From assembly GCA_964625745.1 (NCBI GenBank), contig CAZVCJ010000102.1:1-14664 (forward strand): DNA of 14,664 bases. The letters run 5' to 3'. Within the stretch, counting starts at the first letter, position 1. Each line of letters opens with the position of its first letter. The translations under genes and the position numbers were made by a program. The notes below the pieces were generated by a model that saw only the letters and a program-made list of their open reading frames with translations, did no database searches and was not told where the DNA came from. Shown here piece by piece: positions 14,279 to 14,664 of the stretch. The DNA is from CAZVCJ01 sp964625745. Its GTDB lineage: Bacteria; Chloroflexota; Anaerolineae; VGOG01.

Positions 14279-14664
14279 TTGAATGTGTGGCAGACAGCTT
14301 TTGGCGTGGCCTTCAGTGTTCTCATCGCCTGGGCAGGCTATCGAGGACGATCGCTTTCCCGCAGCGGCGTCGTGGGGGCCATCATCGTCGGCACCCTCAC
14401 CTTCGGCCTGAGTGGGTGGACCTGGGGCCTGCTGCTGATCGCCTTTTTCGTCTCCTCCAGCCTTCTGTCCCACTACCGCAAGGATGACAAGCGGGGACTG
14501 GCTGAGAAGTTCGCCAAGACCAGCCAGCGCGACCTGGGCCAGGCCCTGGCCAACGGAGGCTGGGGGGCTATTCTAGCCATAGCTTATTCCTGCCAGCCTG
14601 ACCCCATCCTCTTCGCCGCCTTTGTGGGGGCCATGGCCGCCGTCAACGCCGACACCTGGGCCAC
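14279..14664 (+). CDS. DUF92 integral membrane protein, 5' part only
   Basis: The frame is open to the window end, so about 128 codons of the N-terminal part are seen. It is rich in hydrophobic helices and carries the DUF92 hallmarks: SRSGVVGAIIVGTLTFGL, then WGLLLIAFFVSSSLLSHYR, QALANGGWGA, and the late motif AAVNADTWA at the cut end. DUF92 proteins belong to a CTP-dependent lipid-alcohol kinase family; the plant member VTE6 is a phytyl-phosphate kinase. This one probably phosphorylates an isoprenoid alcohol phosphate in the membrane, by family inference. The start is TTG 14279 or GTG 14285; GAGAGG (14265-14270) suits the TTG better. It is divergent from the regulator and acyltransferase-like genes, which fits a membrane-lipid locus. 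Confidence 0.82.
   Translation, partial: MNVWQTAFGVAFSVLIAWAGYRGRSLSRSGVVGAIIVGTLTFGLSGWTWGLLLIAFFVSSSLLSHYRKDDKRGLAEKFAKTSQRDLGQALANGGWGAILAIAYSCQPDPILFAAFVGAMAAVNADTWA

Overview
The window looks like a chromosomal piece of a mesophilic or moderately thermophilic bacterium. Chloroflexota (Anaerolineae-like) is my best guess, from three things: an archaeal-type nurA/herA/mre11/rad50 set, DUF2089/DUF4097/SHOCT-like stress genes, and bacterial sigma70-type promoters with strong AGGAGG ribosome sites. The taxon is inferred, not shown. No rRNA, tRNA, CRISPR array or complete insertion sequence was found.

Region 1 (about 1-507) is non-coding, with a cluster of TTGACA-like repeats at the very edge and a long stem-loop. 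Region 2 (508-7791, minus strand) is a four-gene operon transcribed nurA -> herA -> mre11/sbcD -> rad50/sbcC. The genes overlap by 4 to 8 bases, so translation is probably coupled, and a promoter sits at about 7763-7791. Together they encode a DNA double-strand-end resection machine: HerA hexameric translocase with NurA nuclease, and Mre11 nuclease with Rad50 ATPase. The Rad50-like protein has no CxxC zinc hook. It has two predicted transmembrane helices near the middle of its coiled coil, which suggests a membrane-tethered, YhaN-like complex. The Mre11 has Asn in place of the first His of its GHxH metal motif.

Region 3 (7795-8300) is a divergent intergenic region. It carries three copies of a 30-base repeat (one isolated, two forming a palindrome) and a near-ideal promoter set inside ATTAAG/CTTAAT operator-like repeats.

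Region 4 (8304-11001, plus strand) is a five-gene operon: a DUF2089 zinc-ribbon/HTH protein, a YvlB N-terminal-like protein, a DUF4097-like beta-solenoid protein with an exact 18-residue period, a protein built of 11-residue amphipathic repeats, and a tiny one-helix membrane protein. The first four share one short SHOCT-like helical module ('EER..IL.M.AEGKI...EA..LL'), placed at the N or C terminus. This resembles an envelope-stress (YvlB/LiaX-type) system in an unusual split form. A hairpin then separates it from an MFS exporter of the MefA type (11142-12431).

Region 5 (12478-14664) holds a winged-helix regulator followed by a PlsC-like acyltransferase relative that lacks the HX4D catalytic pair, both on the minus strand. 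Divergent from them is the start of a DUF92 membrane protein (phytol/polyprenol-phosphate kinase family), cut by the window end. Two facing promoters flank a perfect 10-base palindrome that is a likely operator for the regulator.
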